Assembly (NCBI GenBank): GCA_040182905.1
Contig: JARQWU010000033.1
Span: forward strand, 1-61,447
Length of the DNA stretch: 61,447 nt
Direction: 5' to 3'
Source: Barthelona sp. PAP020
Lineage: Eukaryota; Metamonada: BaSk clade
The notes under the pieces were generated by a model. That model ran no database searches, was not told the origin of the DNA, and saw only the letters and a list, made by a program, of their open reading frames with translations. Within the stretch, counting starts at the first letter, position 1. Each line of letters starts with the position of its first letter. The translations under genes were made by a program, and so were the position numbers. This document shows, piece by piece, positions 1 to 8,997 of the stretch.

Positions 1-243
1 CCTTCAATTTAACTAATAAAAGCAACTTCATTTATTATCAATATTTTTTGTTCTTGTTGTGTTGGGCTCCAATAATCGGTATGGTAACATTAGGAAAAGA
101 TAAAAGTGGCATGAGTCTTTGGTCCAATGGCGACACAAACTAATACAGAGAAAGAAGAACAAAAAGTCATTTTGGGAAATTTCGGTCAAAACACAGGGTG
201 TAAGATCCAGACTGAAATTTTGCTGTATGAATCTAGATTATAG
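1..243 (+). CDS. 3' end of a spliced membrane-protein gene (partial at left edge)
   Basis: Two exons, <1..78 and 149..243, join in phase (G|AG) and end at TAG 241-243. The first exon reads through a hydrophobic stretch (YYQYFLFLLCWAPII), probably a membrane segment. The second gives a soluble tail beginning EKEEQKVILGNFGQNTG. The intron between them has GTATGG at its start and ACTAATACAG at its end, the same pattern as the introns of SNU13 and the CHY gene. The frame stays open to base 1. A second possible 3' splice site (ACTAATAAAAG, ending at 22) lies just inside the window, so the exon may start at 23. I do not recognise the family. The reading rests on splice motifs plus frame continuity, without transcript support. 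Confidence 0.6.
79..148 (+). other. Spliceosomal intron, 70 nt
   Basis: It starts GTATGG and ends ACTAATACAG. It contains an in-frame stop (TAA overlapping the branch motif) if unspliced. Removing it joins two open frames in phase. Confidence 0.65.
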
Positions 244-532
244 CGTTGGGAAAAATTCCTGTCTTCTTTTTTGTTGATTTGCCAAATACAAAATATATAG
301 TTCTAATTTTAACTTTTGGAGAATCCAATGTTTCAACAAATCAATCGCGCCTCGAAACCCTTTAACCAAATAAACAATTTTCTTCTTTATTCCCTCATAC
401 GCACAGTGATTCTTGACTTGACAATAATTTTTGTCAACAAAAAAAAAAGAGACTATTGTTTATTGGGTACAAGTATTGAACATTTTGGTTCAATAATAAC
501 TCTTCCAAAGATGTTCTAAAAAATTAGCGTTG
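244..532. other. Intergenic spacer with a possible minus-strand terminal exon
   Basis: No supported gene. On the minus strand a motif resembling the local 3' splice sites (GCTAATTTTTTAG, ending near 514) is followed by about 20 codons that look protein-like (NIFGRVIIEPKC...) before TAG. It could be an alternative last exon of the coiled-coil gene at 533-2401, but the only nearby donor is GTGTCA rather than GTA, so I do not call it. Confidence 0.3.
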
Positions 533-2401
533 TCAATCAATTTTCATTGAAAAATTTGACACATCCATAGGTGTCAATTGAGACAGATTAATCCTATTAC
601 TATTGAACATTATATTACTGTCTTGATGTTCCTCAAATGAATCCAAAAGAGAATTTTCCTCCGAAGTAACTGACTCATTATTAGAATTCAATTTAACATG
701 ACTATTCATCTTTAATGCTGAAATATCATGAAGATTGGAGGTAGAAAAATTCTTTTTCTGTAACTGCCTTCTTGAATCAGATTTGGCTCTTGATAAAACA
801 TCTTCAATATCAGCTCTCCAATATTTTTTTCTTGATTTTAGCTGATTATTTGGATTGACTGAAATTTGGTTCTGATCAGGTTTCAGATATGGCTCATTCA
901 ACATAGTTTGCTTTTGTTGTCTTTTTTGGGTTGATAATGTTGAATACAGTGTTAAATCGGGATGTAAAACTGAATTTTTGTAATTTTCAAACTCATATTG
1001 GGCTTCAGAAAACAGTTGGTACCTAGTTTTCAAATCTTTTCTTTTTTGGTCAATCTCGTGATCAATTCTTTGAACTTTCAAAAATTCAGCTTGTAATTTT
1101 TGCAAATGTTTGGAATTTTTTTCCCATTCAACAGACACAAAACTTGATTGATTGTTAATTTCGTTGACTGTCGAAAGCATATTTTCCTTATCCGAATCAA
1201 TAGTAACTTTTCTTTGAGACAAATTTGAACGTTCTTTATCTAATTCTTCTTTCTCCAAGTCAATCTCTTTTTCCAATTGATTGATTTGAGCTTCTTCAAT
1301 CTTAAGATTTTCCTCTTGCTTCAACAAAACATTTTCCTCTTCAATTAATTTATCCAACATAATTTTTTTTTCTTCTATCCAGGCAACACGATCATCTTGA
1401 TATTGGCTCAATCCATTTTCAGCACTGGTTTCAATTGCTTTTTCAATATCATTAACAAGGTAATTTATTCTCTCAATTAAAAGTGTGTCATTATCAATTT
1501 TTTTTATCTGTTCAGGGCTTATTTGGGCCTTTTGAGGTTGTAAAGGTTGTAAAGGTTGGGGTTGTTGCATTGGTTGAGTCAAATATTGAGCGGTTTGACT
1601 TTGTGTTGTTTGTTCAGGCACATAAACTTGGTCTATGGGTTGATTGGTGTGTAAAGGGTGTATAGGCTGCAAAGGTTGTGTGGGTTGCATTAGGTTAACT
1701 TCTTGATTAGCCATTTTAGGTTGTTGAATATTAAAATAACCTGAGTTTGGAGCATCAACATAAGTATTAGCGGGTATATACCCCGTATTTTGAACAATAT
1801 TTTGTCTTGTTGGTTGTATCGTTTCATCTGTTGGGGTAGACATAGTTTCCTTCAATTCATTTTGCATTGAATAGTGATTGTTCATCTGCATCTGCATTCT
1901 CATCAATTTAACATCATCTTGCGGATTAGCATTTTGATAATCAGTCTGTTGCCGAAATCCGGATGGAGATTGAGTAGGAGATTGAGATATCGATGAATCA
2001 GCATGCGGTGGTACTTTAAACGGATCAGCAATTTCGTACGATGTTAAAGGTGTCAAATTTCTTGGCAATAAATCTTGTTGACTTGAAACATTATCAAATC
2101 TCGAATCATTCGTTAATTCATGATACCTTTCTTTTGGAATATCCAATGAATGATCGCCAACCACTTCCATTGAATCATTAGAATAATTCGATCTTGGTGA
2201 AGCAATCACAGAAGTACTGTGAATCACAAAGTTACTATCCACATCGGAAAAATTATCATCCATTGAATCATCTGAAATGTTGGTAATTCCCAACAAAGCA
2301 TCAAAATCGTCATCACTCTCGTTATTATTATTAAATCCATCATTCCATTCCGGTTCTGGCTCAGGATTTGTGTTCCGTATTGGTCGACGGAATCTTCTCA
2401 T
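533..2401 (-). CDS. Disordered Q/P-rich coiled-coil protein, possibly FBF1-like
   Basis: The protein has 622 residues. The N-terminus is acidic and N/D-rich (residues 1-60). A low-complexity Q/P/M-rich centre follows (about 130-300), with short LQP-type repeats near 275-290. A long predicted coiled coil (about 300-480) is rich in E/K/Q and ends with a segment of the type VEWEKNSKHLQKLQAEF. The tail is basic and serine-rich. A disordered half followed by a coiled coil is the layout of Fas-binding factor 1, a ciliary transition-fibre protein. The similarity is one of organisation plus a few coil positions, so that identity is only a suggestion. A generic scaffold protein is equally possible. 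ATG at 2401 is the first in frame. Confidence 0.6.
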   Translation of the reverse strand: MRRFRRPIRNTNPEPEPEWNDGFNNNNESDDDFDALLGITNISDDSMDDNFSDVDSNFVIHSTSVIASPRSNYSNDSMEVVGDHSLDIPKERYHELTNDSRFDNVSSQQDLLPRNLTPLTSYEIADPFKVPPHADSSISQSPTQSPSGFRQQTDYQNANPQDDVKLMRMQMQMNNHYSMQNELKETMSTPTDETIQPTRQNIVQNTGYIPANTYVDAPNSGYFNIQQPKMANQEVNLMQPTQPLQPIHPLHTNQPIDQVYVPEQTTQSQTAQYLTQPMQQPQPLQPLQPQKAQISPEQIKKIDNDTLLIERINYLVNDIEKAIETSAENGLSQYQDDRVAWIEEKKIMLDKLIEEENVLLKQEENLKIEEAQINQLEKEIDLEKEELDKERSNLSQRKVTIDSDKENMLSTVNEINNQSSFVSVEWEKNSKHLQKLQAEFLKVQRIDHEIDQKRKDLKTRYQLFSEAQYEFENYKNSVLHPDLTLYSTLSTQKRQQKQTMLNEPYLKPDQNQISVNPNNQLKSRKKYWRADIEDVLSRAKSDSRRQLQKKNFSTSNLHDISALKMNSHVKLNSNNESVTSEENSLLDSFEEHQDSNIMFNSNRINLSQLTPMDVSNFSMKID

Positions 2402-2609
2402 TTTAAATAAATAACCGAAAATTAGAGTTCATTTTTTTTTTTACCGCCATTTATTTTATTCCCACAACCATTGTATTTTCAGTTGATTCAAACATATTTT
2501 GAACATAAATACTTGTCAAATATGCAATTTTTTTGTCTTTTAAAAGATAAAAGATAAAAATAGAACTATTGATATTTACAATTAACCACAAACAAATAAC
2601 AATGTTTCT

Positions 2610-3233
2610 TTACCACAACGAAAAATTTCTATCGTTATTGATTCGTTTTAGCATTTCTATTGAGTATCTGGCCCTTGGATCTTGTAAATTTTCAGCCAAT
2701 TCAAAAAGTTCCAAAGCTTTATCTACATCATTATTTTGTTGATATAATATACCAGCTTCATAAGCTGCAGATGCATTTCCTAAATGAGCACTTTGAATAA
2801 ACAAAGAAAGTGCCTGTTTTTTATCATTATTTTCATTGCATATTCTACCATATTCAAATAAACAATCAACATGCTTTAAAGCGGCACCAGCCTCAAAATA
2901 TTTTGCCTTATTTTCAAATGAATGGGATTGCAACCCTTGATAATACAAATATTGACTTAAATTGGGCACATCTTCCATTGACTTTTTAAAATTCAACAAG
3001 GATTTATTTTGTAATTGATACTTTGTTTTAAAATATTTGGTTTTTGATTGAAATTCATATTCCAAATCATTACTGTATCTATTAATATCATTATTTAAAC
3101 GATCTATTGTTGTTATCAATTGTTTTCGTATTTCATTTTGGGTTTCTTGAGGAATCATTGGATTATGAACCAATGTCAACATAAAATCTTTTAATTCAAG
3201 TAATGTCTTATTGTTTTCTTCTTCATTCGACAT
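2610..3233 (-). CDS. Sel1/TPR-like repeat protein
   Basis: The protein has 207 residues. The N-terminal half (1-100) is helical and probably coiled. From about residue 105, tandem helix pairs carry the Sel1-like pattern of small residues and alanines (for example SAHLGNASAAYEAGILYQQ and KALELFELAENLQDPRARYS), giving two to three Sel1-like repeats. Sel1 repeats form superhelical scaffolds that hold protein complexes together, and the partner cannot be told from sequence. The gene lies about 90 bp downstream of the end of the SMIM7-like gene on the same strand. Confidence 0.7.
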   Translation of the reverse strand: MSNEEENNKTLLELKDFMLTLVHNPMIPQETQNEIRKQLITTIDRLNNDINRYSNDLEYEFQSKTKYFKTKYQLQNKSLLNFKKSMEDVPNLSQYLYYQGLQSHSFENKAKYFEAGAALKHVDCLFEYGRICNENNDKKQALSLFIQSAHLGNASAAYEAGILYQQNNDVDKALELFELAENLQDPRARYSIEMLKRINNDRNFSLW

Positions 3234-3322
3234 TAGGTTTGTTCATATATATCTAAACCCTCTTCTTTAAAAAAAAAAAAAACAGCAAGAAATATTTATT
3301 GAAACTGGAAGCCAAAAAAGAA

Positions 3323-3644
3323 TCATCGGAAAAAACTATCATATTAGTGATGGATGTATCATATAAAAGAAAATACATTAACATTAACAATAAAACAACA
3401 ATATTCCAATAAAATACAATAGATCGCGTTGATTTAACAGTTTTATGTAATTCAGCTAAACGAGTAGGTAATTTTGGTTTGATATTTCTTTGAAATTAGT
3501 TGAAAAAATATAAAAAACTCAATATACTTTGGAATTCGCAAAATAACCAATGCATTTAACAATAAAGTTCTTTAAATACGTTAGTTGACATAAAATAAGA
3601 TAAAAATACATGCAAATTAACAGATCGGAAAGACTAAATATCAT
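3323..3644 (-). CDS. SMIM7-like small membrane protein, four exons
   Basis: This gene is split too finely to show as an open frame. Exons on the minus strand are 3644-3610, 3569-3528, 3487-3377 and 3335-3323; all three junctions interrupt a codon after its second base. The 66-residue product starts MIFSLSDLLICITLLLNALV and ends YWNIVVLLLMLIFFR. It has two hydrophobic helices around a basic linker. The layout matches SMIM7, a small conserved membrane protein of about 75 residues: a DLL...TLLxNA...VL first helix, then an R-x-x-x-x-x-WNI second helix. Introns are 40, 40 and 41 nt, start GTATTT, GTATAT and GTATTT, and each ends with an ACTAA(C/T)...AG block. The three consistent phases and the short natural C-terminus make chance unlikely. 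Function is not established; the family name is from memory of the pattern. Confidence 0.7.
3336..3376 (-). other. Intron 3 of the SMIM7-like gene, 41 nt
   Basis: Starts GTATTTTC and ends ACTAATATGATAG. Removing it produces a natural short C-terminus (…LIFFR, stop). Reading through would instead append about 30 poorly structured residues. Confidence 0.65.
3488..3527 (-). other. Intron 2 of the SMIM7-like gene, 40 nt
   Basis: Starts GTATAT and ends ACTAATTTCAAAG. It contains a stop in the coding frame. Confidence 0.7.
3570..3609 (-). other. Intron 1 of the SMIM7-like gene, 40 nt
   Basis: Starts GTATTT and ends ACTAACGTATTTAAAG, containing a perfect ACTAAC branch consensus. It contains a stop in the coding frame. 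Confidence 0.7.
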
Positions 3645-3724
3645 TTGAAGTTTGTTGTTTGTTATTTTTTTTAGAATTGAGATAATATAGAAAATAAAAT
3701 ATATTTAATCTTTTATGCATGAAT

Positions 3725-4972
3725 TTACATGATATTTTGTGTAGTTTCAAATATTGCTTGAGCAACATATTCAATGTTATTGTGATTGAGGCCTGGAATA
3801 GAAATTCTGCCTGATTTTACAATGTAAATGCTGTATTTGCTGGCTAAATGATTGACTTGACTTGGAGTTAAACCAGTGAAAGAAAACATCCCAAATTCAT
3901 TAATTATGAAATCCCATTTAGAAAGATTTACATTTATATCATTTTTAATTTCCAATTTCATTATGTTATCCTTGAGAGCATGTCTCATTTCCATAATTCG
4001 ATTTGACATTTCCTTCAATTCACAATTCCAAAGATTCCACAAATCATCATCCTCCATAATTTCAGTGACAATTTGAGCCCCATGAATTGGAGGCATTGAA
4101 TATCTAATCCGTGCTATGTGTTTGATTTGACTGAGACACGCTGTTGCTTGATTCTCAGAGGCACATATTATATATCCAGAACCAATTCTTTCTCCATATA
4201 ATCCCATATTCTTTGAAAATGATTGACAAATGAAGCAAATAACCTGGTTCTCCAAACAAGTCTCAGCAAATAATTTGACCATAAAAGAATCTTTGCTCAA
4301 GTTACCAGAACAAAATCCTTGATATGCACAATCGATAAAAGGAATGATCTTTCGATCAAGAATCACTTGCAAAATTAGTTTCCATTGTTCATTATCTGGA
4401 TCGACACCTGTTGGATTGTGACAAATAGGTTGAAGCAAAATGACTGATCCTTCTGGAATATTCTCAATGTCCTCGATCATTCCTTTAAAATCTAAAGATT
4501 TTGTTGATTCACTATAGTAACGGTAAGAATGAATTTGTTCCTCCATAAAACGTCCCTTTAGCATAGGGATATGATTGGGCCAAGTGGGAGAAGACAGAAA
4601 AAAATGCATTTCAGGAACAAATTGCTTGATGAAATCCATAATCACAGTTAAAGCTCCTGATGCTGAAATTGATTGAAATGCACAAATACGTTTGTCAAAA
4701 ACTAGATGAGAATTCGACCCAAATATCACTTTCTTTGCAGCAGTTAAGTACTCTTCTTTTCCTTGAATAGGAGGATACTCATGATCATATTTTGTTTTCA
4801 ATCTACTTTCTGCCTCATCAACACATTTCAAAATATACGGAAATCCTTCATCATTTCTATAAGCTCCAACACCCAGGTTGACTTTAAGAGGATTGGAATC
4901 AGCATTGTACAAACTATTCAAGACTAAAATTCCATCCGGTTCAATGTGAGGAACATCGCCAATAAAACTCAT
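3725..4972 (-). CDS. Aspartate aminotransferase (class I, PLP-dependent)
   Basis: It interconverts aspartate plus 2-oxoglutarate with oxaloacetate plus glutamate. The 415 residues match the usual length of the cytosolic enzyme and there is no obvious targeting peptide (MSFIGDVPHIEPDGILVL). The fold signatures are in order: NLGVGAYRND near 32-41, a tryptophan near 131 (SPTWPNH), HNPTG near 185-189, D214/Y217 (DCAYQGF), the Schiff-base lysine K254 in SFSKNMGLYGERIG, the R-x-R-x-S-x-PP-x-HGA segment, and the substrate-carboxylate arginine in SGRISIPGL near the C-terminus. All key PLP-site residues are present, so the enzyme should be active. Confidence 0.95.
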   Translation of the reverse strand: MSFIGDVPHIEPDGILVLNSLYNADSNPLKVNLGVGAYRNDEGFPYILKCVDEAESRLKTKYDHEYPPIQGKEEYLTAAKKVIFGSNSHLVFDKRICAFQSISASGALTVIMDFIKQFVPEMHFFLSSPTWPNHIPMLKGRFMEEQIHSYRYYSESTKSLDFKGMIEDIENIPEGSVILLQPICHNPTGVDPDNEQWKLILQVILDRKIIPFIDCAYQGFCSGNLSKDSFMVKLFAETCLENQVICFICQSFSKNMGLYGERIGSGYIICASENQATACLSQIKHIARIRYSMPPIHGAQIVTEIMEDDDLWNLWNCELKEMSNRIMEMRHALKDNIMKLEIKNDINVNLSKWDFIINEFGMFSFTGLTPSQVNHLASKYSIYIVKSGRISIPGLNHNNIEYVAQAIFETTQNIM

Positions 4973-5344
4973 TATAAAAATAAAAGTTCATTCGGTGTAA
5001 ATGATGTGATGTGAACATGAACAATCAAGAAGAAAGAGGTGCTGTAAAAAATGAAATAAAACAAAGAAACTTTATTTTATTTGAGAGAGAATGGAAATAA
5101 AATGTACAAAAAAAAAAAGAGAAAACAACAAGAAACAGAAAAAAAAATGAGTAAAATGAAAAAAAATTGTTAAACAAACTTTTTATTTAACATTGACCCT
5201 AATCTATCAATAAAATGCAATTAAATAATAATTGAAAGAATATGTTGAAGATAAAAAGAAAACATAATTCACATTTTTTTTTGAAGATACTTTTTTTTTT
5301 GTTTGTTTATATTATCCATTATTGAATACATTACGAATAAAAAA
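4973..5344. promoter_or_regulatory. Divergent intergenic region
   Basis: A 372-bp AT-rich spacer separates the starts of the aminotransferase (minus) and the 934-aa protein (plus). It must hold both promoters. Apart from poly-A and poly-T runs I see no recognisable element or reading frame. Confidence 0.4.
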
Positions 5345-8149
5345 ATGGAGATAATAGATTTAGAACATGGGATATTTAAATATGAAGAACATTTAGACCG
5401 ATTAAAAAATATTAAACAAATAAAATTGATAAATTGTAAACAAATAATAATAGATACAGAAATTACAATAGATTTTTTAGATGTAAGTGATAATTGGTTT
5501 GAAGATATAAATTATATTCATAATAATTGTGTAATTCATGCAATAGATCTAAATAATAGTAATTTTAAACAATATAATTTATTAAAATATTGCAATTATA
5601 TATGTTTTAACAGTGATATGATTACTAAATATGACATAACAAAAATAACTTCAAATTTAAATGATATTGACATTGAATTGAATCATCATAATATCAATTA
5701 TGTATTAGAATTAATATATAAACAACAAAATTTGGAATTTTTGAATGGGCACAAATTTTCGGTTGAATTTTTATCATATCAAATTTTTGAAAATATTAAT
5801 GAAGTTTTAATTGTTAAAGTTTGTGATTTTTTCTTATCACAGGAGCCAAATGATAGTTTTCTGAACTTTACCAGATTTCTTTTGAAACATTATTTGTTTA
5901 AAATGGTTGAGAAATTGGATGATTCTCAGACAATTCGACCCAGTGTTAAAATAAGTATAACACGTTTATTATGTTGGTATTGTAGTTTATTGGGTCATTT
6001 AGTCACTGAAATTGAGTTGAATTCTTCAAAAGAAGATAATAATATTGAAATGAAATTTGTTGATTATTTTACAGTGTTTATTATTAAATTAGCCTTCAAA
6101 TGTCAAGAATACAGTGTGATTCGAACATTTTTACAATTATTACCACGATTTTTTGGAAAAATCACCTTACTTTATCGTTGGAGCCTATTTGAGACTTTGA
6201 TTGAAATTGATTATTTTAACAATGATGAGGTGAAATCTTTGACTGATGAAATTTCATGTCAAAGCTTTATTTCAAATCAAAAGGACCAACATTTCAAATC
6301 TACAGGTAGAGGATTAGAGAATATTAATTATGCTGATGAAATTGAACTTGAAAAAGGGTTATTCACGTATCTATTTCAATATGTACCACAGAGCAGATTG
6401 ATGATTGTGCAATGTTTAAAGGATATTCCTGTTCAATATATACCAAAAGATTCATTATTTAATTTTTATTTATTAATGGTTAAAGATTTAAATATTAATG
6501 TGGTTGATGAATGGTTGGGGATACATACCAGCATACCGAGTATAATAATGAAGACTGATTTAGTTTTACAATGTTCACAAACATTAAGGGAATATCTTCA
6601 AAGAAAAAGATTGAATGTCTTTCCAAATTTAAGTATTTTTGAAGTATTTGGGAGAAGTAGTATGAATTCTATTGATGCTGAACGAAAAAGATTGACAAAA
6701 TATTTGGCATTTTTTGAAAATTTACCTGCTAAACAATTCCCGTCAAAGTTTGGATTTGCTGAATATATTTCTTTATTATTAGAAACTTTACCTTATAATT
6801 CAATTGATTTAAGAGTCATTACATTGAATTCTTTAAGAAATTTAGCATTTAAACAACCTTTAGAAGTCTTGAATTATCTATTAAATTTGACTACATTCAC
6901 TAGAATTCGTCAAAATTATTTAACTCAAAATTCATCTTTAGTTGAATTTGGAATTGCTCTATTGGCTTTAAATTGTTGTTTATTCATTAATTCCATTGAT
7001 TTACCTTTTGGGTTCAATATTTTAATTGAATTATTTGAAAGTTTCATAAATATTTCTTATGAATTTACTCACTTTTTGGATAACTATTTTGAATTGCCAC
7101 AAACTAAAGAATTAATCCTTGAAAAAGCTCAATCATCACCAAATTTGATTGTTTTTAGCTTTGGTTACACCTTAAAAGAATCAAATTTAGTGCAAAACAA
7201 AATTTTACCAATATTTCCAAAAACATTTGAAAAATTTCAAAACATCATTCTTTTTTGTAAAGATGATAATGTTTCTATTGAACTACAAGCATTATTTGAT
7301 TTTGTTACTAATTTTAAGAGAATTCTAATTGATTTATTAGATGATAGAGACCGTTATTGGTTGGATTTTCTTGTTTTAATCTCAAGGTTTCTTTTATGTT
7401 GTTATGGTATCTTTTTGGTTTTTTATGGTATTAGAGAAACTGAATTGGATTCAAGAGATTTAGAAGCTTGTATCATGGTTTGTTTTGAAATAATTGGAAA
7501 GTATTATGATTCTTTGATAAAATCAAAAAAAATTGGAAAAAATCTGCTAAAATCAATTATTTTTGTTCTATTATTATGTTTAAATATTGATTCAACGTAT
7601 TTTTCAAATAAACAAGTCCAAAATATTATAAAATTAAAAAACATTCATTTAAAAAAATTTGCCATTGAAACTTTCTCTTCAAAATATGATTTGAAAATTT
7701 TTGGACAAAAATTGTTTGCTACTGATAATTTTGGATGGTCTGGTTCTTTGATTGATAATAAATCCCTGAATATTTCGCCTTTAAAAGTCATTTTAAGGTG
7801 TTTTGATCCAAAATGGAATACTCAAAAACCTGGACTTTTCAATATGCAGGCAATTCTTATTATTCAACAGTATAATGACTTTTGTGAACTTCAATACAAC
7901 TATAATTTTCAAGATCAAGTTGTTTTAGTTTATCCTTTTGATATTCAATCAGATGACATCATTCAAAAGACAGTTAATACTCAAAGAACCACCTTATTTG
8001 CAATTGCTAAACATTCAATTTGTTTACCTTATGAACAAATGACTGATATGACTGATTTGAAGTGTTCTGTGCATATTGGTTTAAAATATGGTTCTGTGGA
8101 TGTGACTACCATTCCAGGTGCTGCTTTTATTGCTTTACCAAAAGAATAA
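5345..8149 (+). CDS. Large helical (HEAT/ARM-like) protein of unknown function
   Basis: The protein has 934 residues from ATG 5345; a longer frame begins only at a TTG. Residues 1-120 contain leucine/isoleucine/asparagine-rich strands that resemble a short leucine-rich repeat arc. Most of the rest (about 120-760) is alternating hydrophobic helices, as in ARM/HEAT superhelices. The last 170 residues look like a mixed beta domain (…FGWSGSLIDNKSLNISPLKV…). The hydrophobic stretch near 690-715 (VLISRFLLCCYGIFLVFYGI) is probably a buried helix, though a membrane segment cannot be excluded. A large complex subunit such as an Integrator or coat protein would fit this architecture, but I could not match a family. 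Confidence 0.75.
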   Translation: MEIIDLEHGIFKYEEHLDRLKNIKQIKLINCKQIIIDTEITIDFLDVSDNWFEDINYIHNNCVIHAIDLNNSNFKQYNLLKYCNYICFNSDMITKYDITKITSNLNDIDIELNHHNINYVLELIYKQQNLEFLNGHKFSVEFLSYQIFENINEVLIVKVCDFFLSQEPNDSFLNFTRFLLKHYLFKMVEKLDDSQTIRPSVKISITRLLCWYCSLLGHLVTEIELNSSKEDNNIEMKFVDYFTVFIIKLAFKCQEYSVIRTFLQLLPRFFGKITLLYRWSLFETLIEIDYFNNDEVKSLTDEISCQSFISNQKDQHFKSTGRGLENINYADEIELEKGLFTYLFQYVPQSRLMIVQCLKDIPVQYIPKDSLFNFYLLMVKDLNINVVDEWLGIHTSIPSIIMKTDLVLQCSQTLREYLQRKRLNVFPNLSIFEVFGRSSMNSIDAERKRLTKYLAFFENLPAKQFPSKFGFAEYISLLLETLPYNSIDLRVITLNSLRNLAFKQPLEVLNYLLNLTTFTRIRQNYLTQNSSLVEFGIALLALNCCLFINSIDLPFGFNILIELFESFINISYEFTHFLDNYFELPQTKELILEKAQSSPNLIVFSFGYTLKESNLVQNKILPIFPKTFEKFQNIILFCKDDNVSIELQALFDFVTNFKRILIDLLDDRDRYWLDFLVLISRFLLCCYGIFLVFYGIRETELDSRDLEACIMVCFEIIGKYYDSLIKSKKIGKNLLKSIIFVLLLCLNIDSTYFSNKQVQNIIKLKNIHLKKFAIETFSSKYDLKIFGQKLFATDNFGWSGSLIDNKSLNISPLKVILRCFDPKWNTQKPGLFNMQAILIIQQYNDFCELQYNYNFQDQVVLVYPFDIQSDDIIQKTVNTQRTTLFAIAKHSICLPYEQMTDMTDLKCSVHIGLKYGSVDVTTIPGAAFIALPKE

Positions 8150-8363
8150 CAACATTAATTTTTTTTTTGAGAAATCTTTGTTATTTTGCTCACAAAATTC
8201 CTGTCAATTTTGAGTTTATTTCGTCAATTTGCCAAATTCTGTAAATTTTCAATGATTTTTTTCTGTCATAATGTGTGTTGAAATTTTCAAAAAATATCAA
8301 TGGAGATAAACAAGGATTAAGAAATAAAAAAGTTTGACTTTACAAGAATGAAAAAAATTGAGA

Positions 8364-8900
8364 CTATTGACTTATGGAAATATCCACAAAATTTTTCAAT
8401 GATCTAACTCTAAAACTTGTTGTGAATCCAACAATAAAGAAATTTTTTTGTAATATTTCTGAAAAATATTCATTTATAGCTTTTATAACACTTTTATCCT
8501 TGCAATTATTCAAAAATTTTTCTATATCGAAATAAAGAACAACTATTTTATTTGTTTCCTTCAATTGTAAAATGTTTCCCAACAAACATAACAGATGTAA
8601 AGGCGTATTTATGGTATACAATTGACTATTTTCATTGAATTTTTGATGTTGTAATAAACCAATATTACTAAATAAACTTACAAATATTAATTCATTACCT
8701 TTTTGTATTTCCTCAATAAATTCATTGATAGAATGATGAATATGTTTCCATTCTTTGGATCTGAATGTAATTATTTCTCTTTGATACGATGAAATGCCAT
8801 ATTTTTCCAAAAGACTGTTCTTTTTTGTTAATCTCATTTCGGGAAACAAAAACTCATAAAAATTTTCATGTGGATTTAAAAAAGAAAGTCTAGGGTCCAT
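8364..8900 (-). CDS. Hypothetical protein, 178 aa
   Basis: The frame begins at ATG 8900 and ends 214 bp from the stop of the convergent 934-aa gene. The sequence starts MDPRLSFLNPHENFYEFLF. Its centre has alternating hydrophobic strands and helices (NELIFVSLFSNIGLL, NKIVVLYFDIEKFL), which suggest an alpha/beta fold resembling part of a nucleotide-binding domain. There is no Walker A motif. No family is recognised. Codon use and composition resemble the neighbours, so it is probably a real gene. Confidence 0.6.
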   Translation of the reverse strand: MDPRLSFLNPHENFYEFLFPEMRLTKKNSLLEKYGISSYQREIITFRSKEWKHIHHSINEFIEEIQKGNELIFVSLFSNIGLLQHQKFNENSQLYTINTPLHLLCLLGNILQLKETNKIVVLYFDIEKFLNNCKDKSVIKAINEYFSEILQKNFFIVGFTTSFRVRSLKNFVDISISQ

Positions 8901-8997
8901 TAAATATCATAAATTCGTAAAAATAAAAAAGAATTAAAAAAAAAATGTATGTATTCCAAAACTATTTTTATTCAAGGTTTGTTTGTGGATTTTCGAT

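Noticed and set aside
140-155. ATACAGAGA resembling the U6 snRNA ACAGAGA box
   Set aside because: The rest of U6 is absent. The match is explained by the intron acceptor TAATACAG followed by the exon.
316-519. Plus-strand open frame of 67 codons near the left edge
   Set aside because: Its first codon is not ATG, the composition is AT-driven, and it overlaps the possible minus-strand exon and gene end.
1500-1700. Tandem DNA repeat in the coiled-coil gene
   Set aside because: The CAAAGGTTG-type repetition simply encodes the L-Q-P repeats of the low-complexity region and stays in frame.
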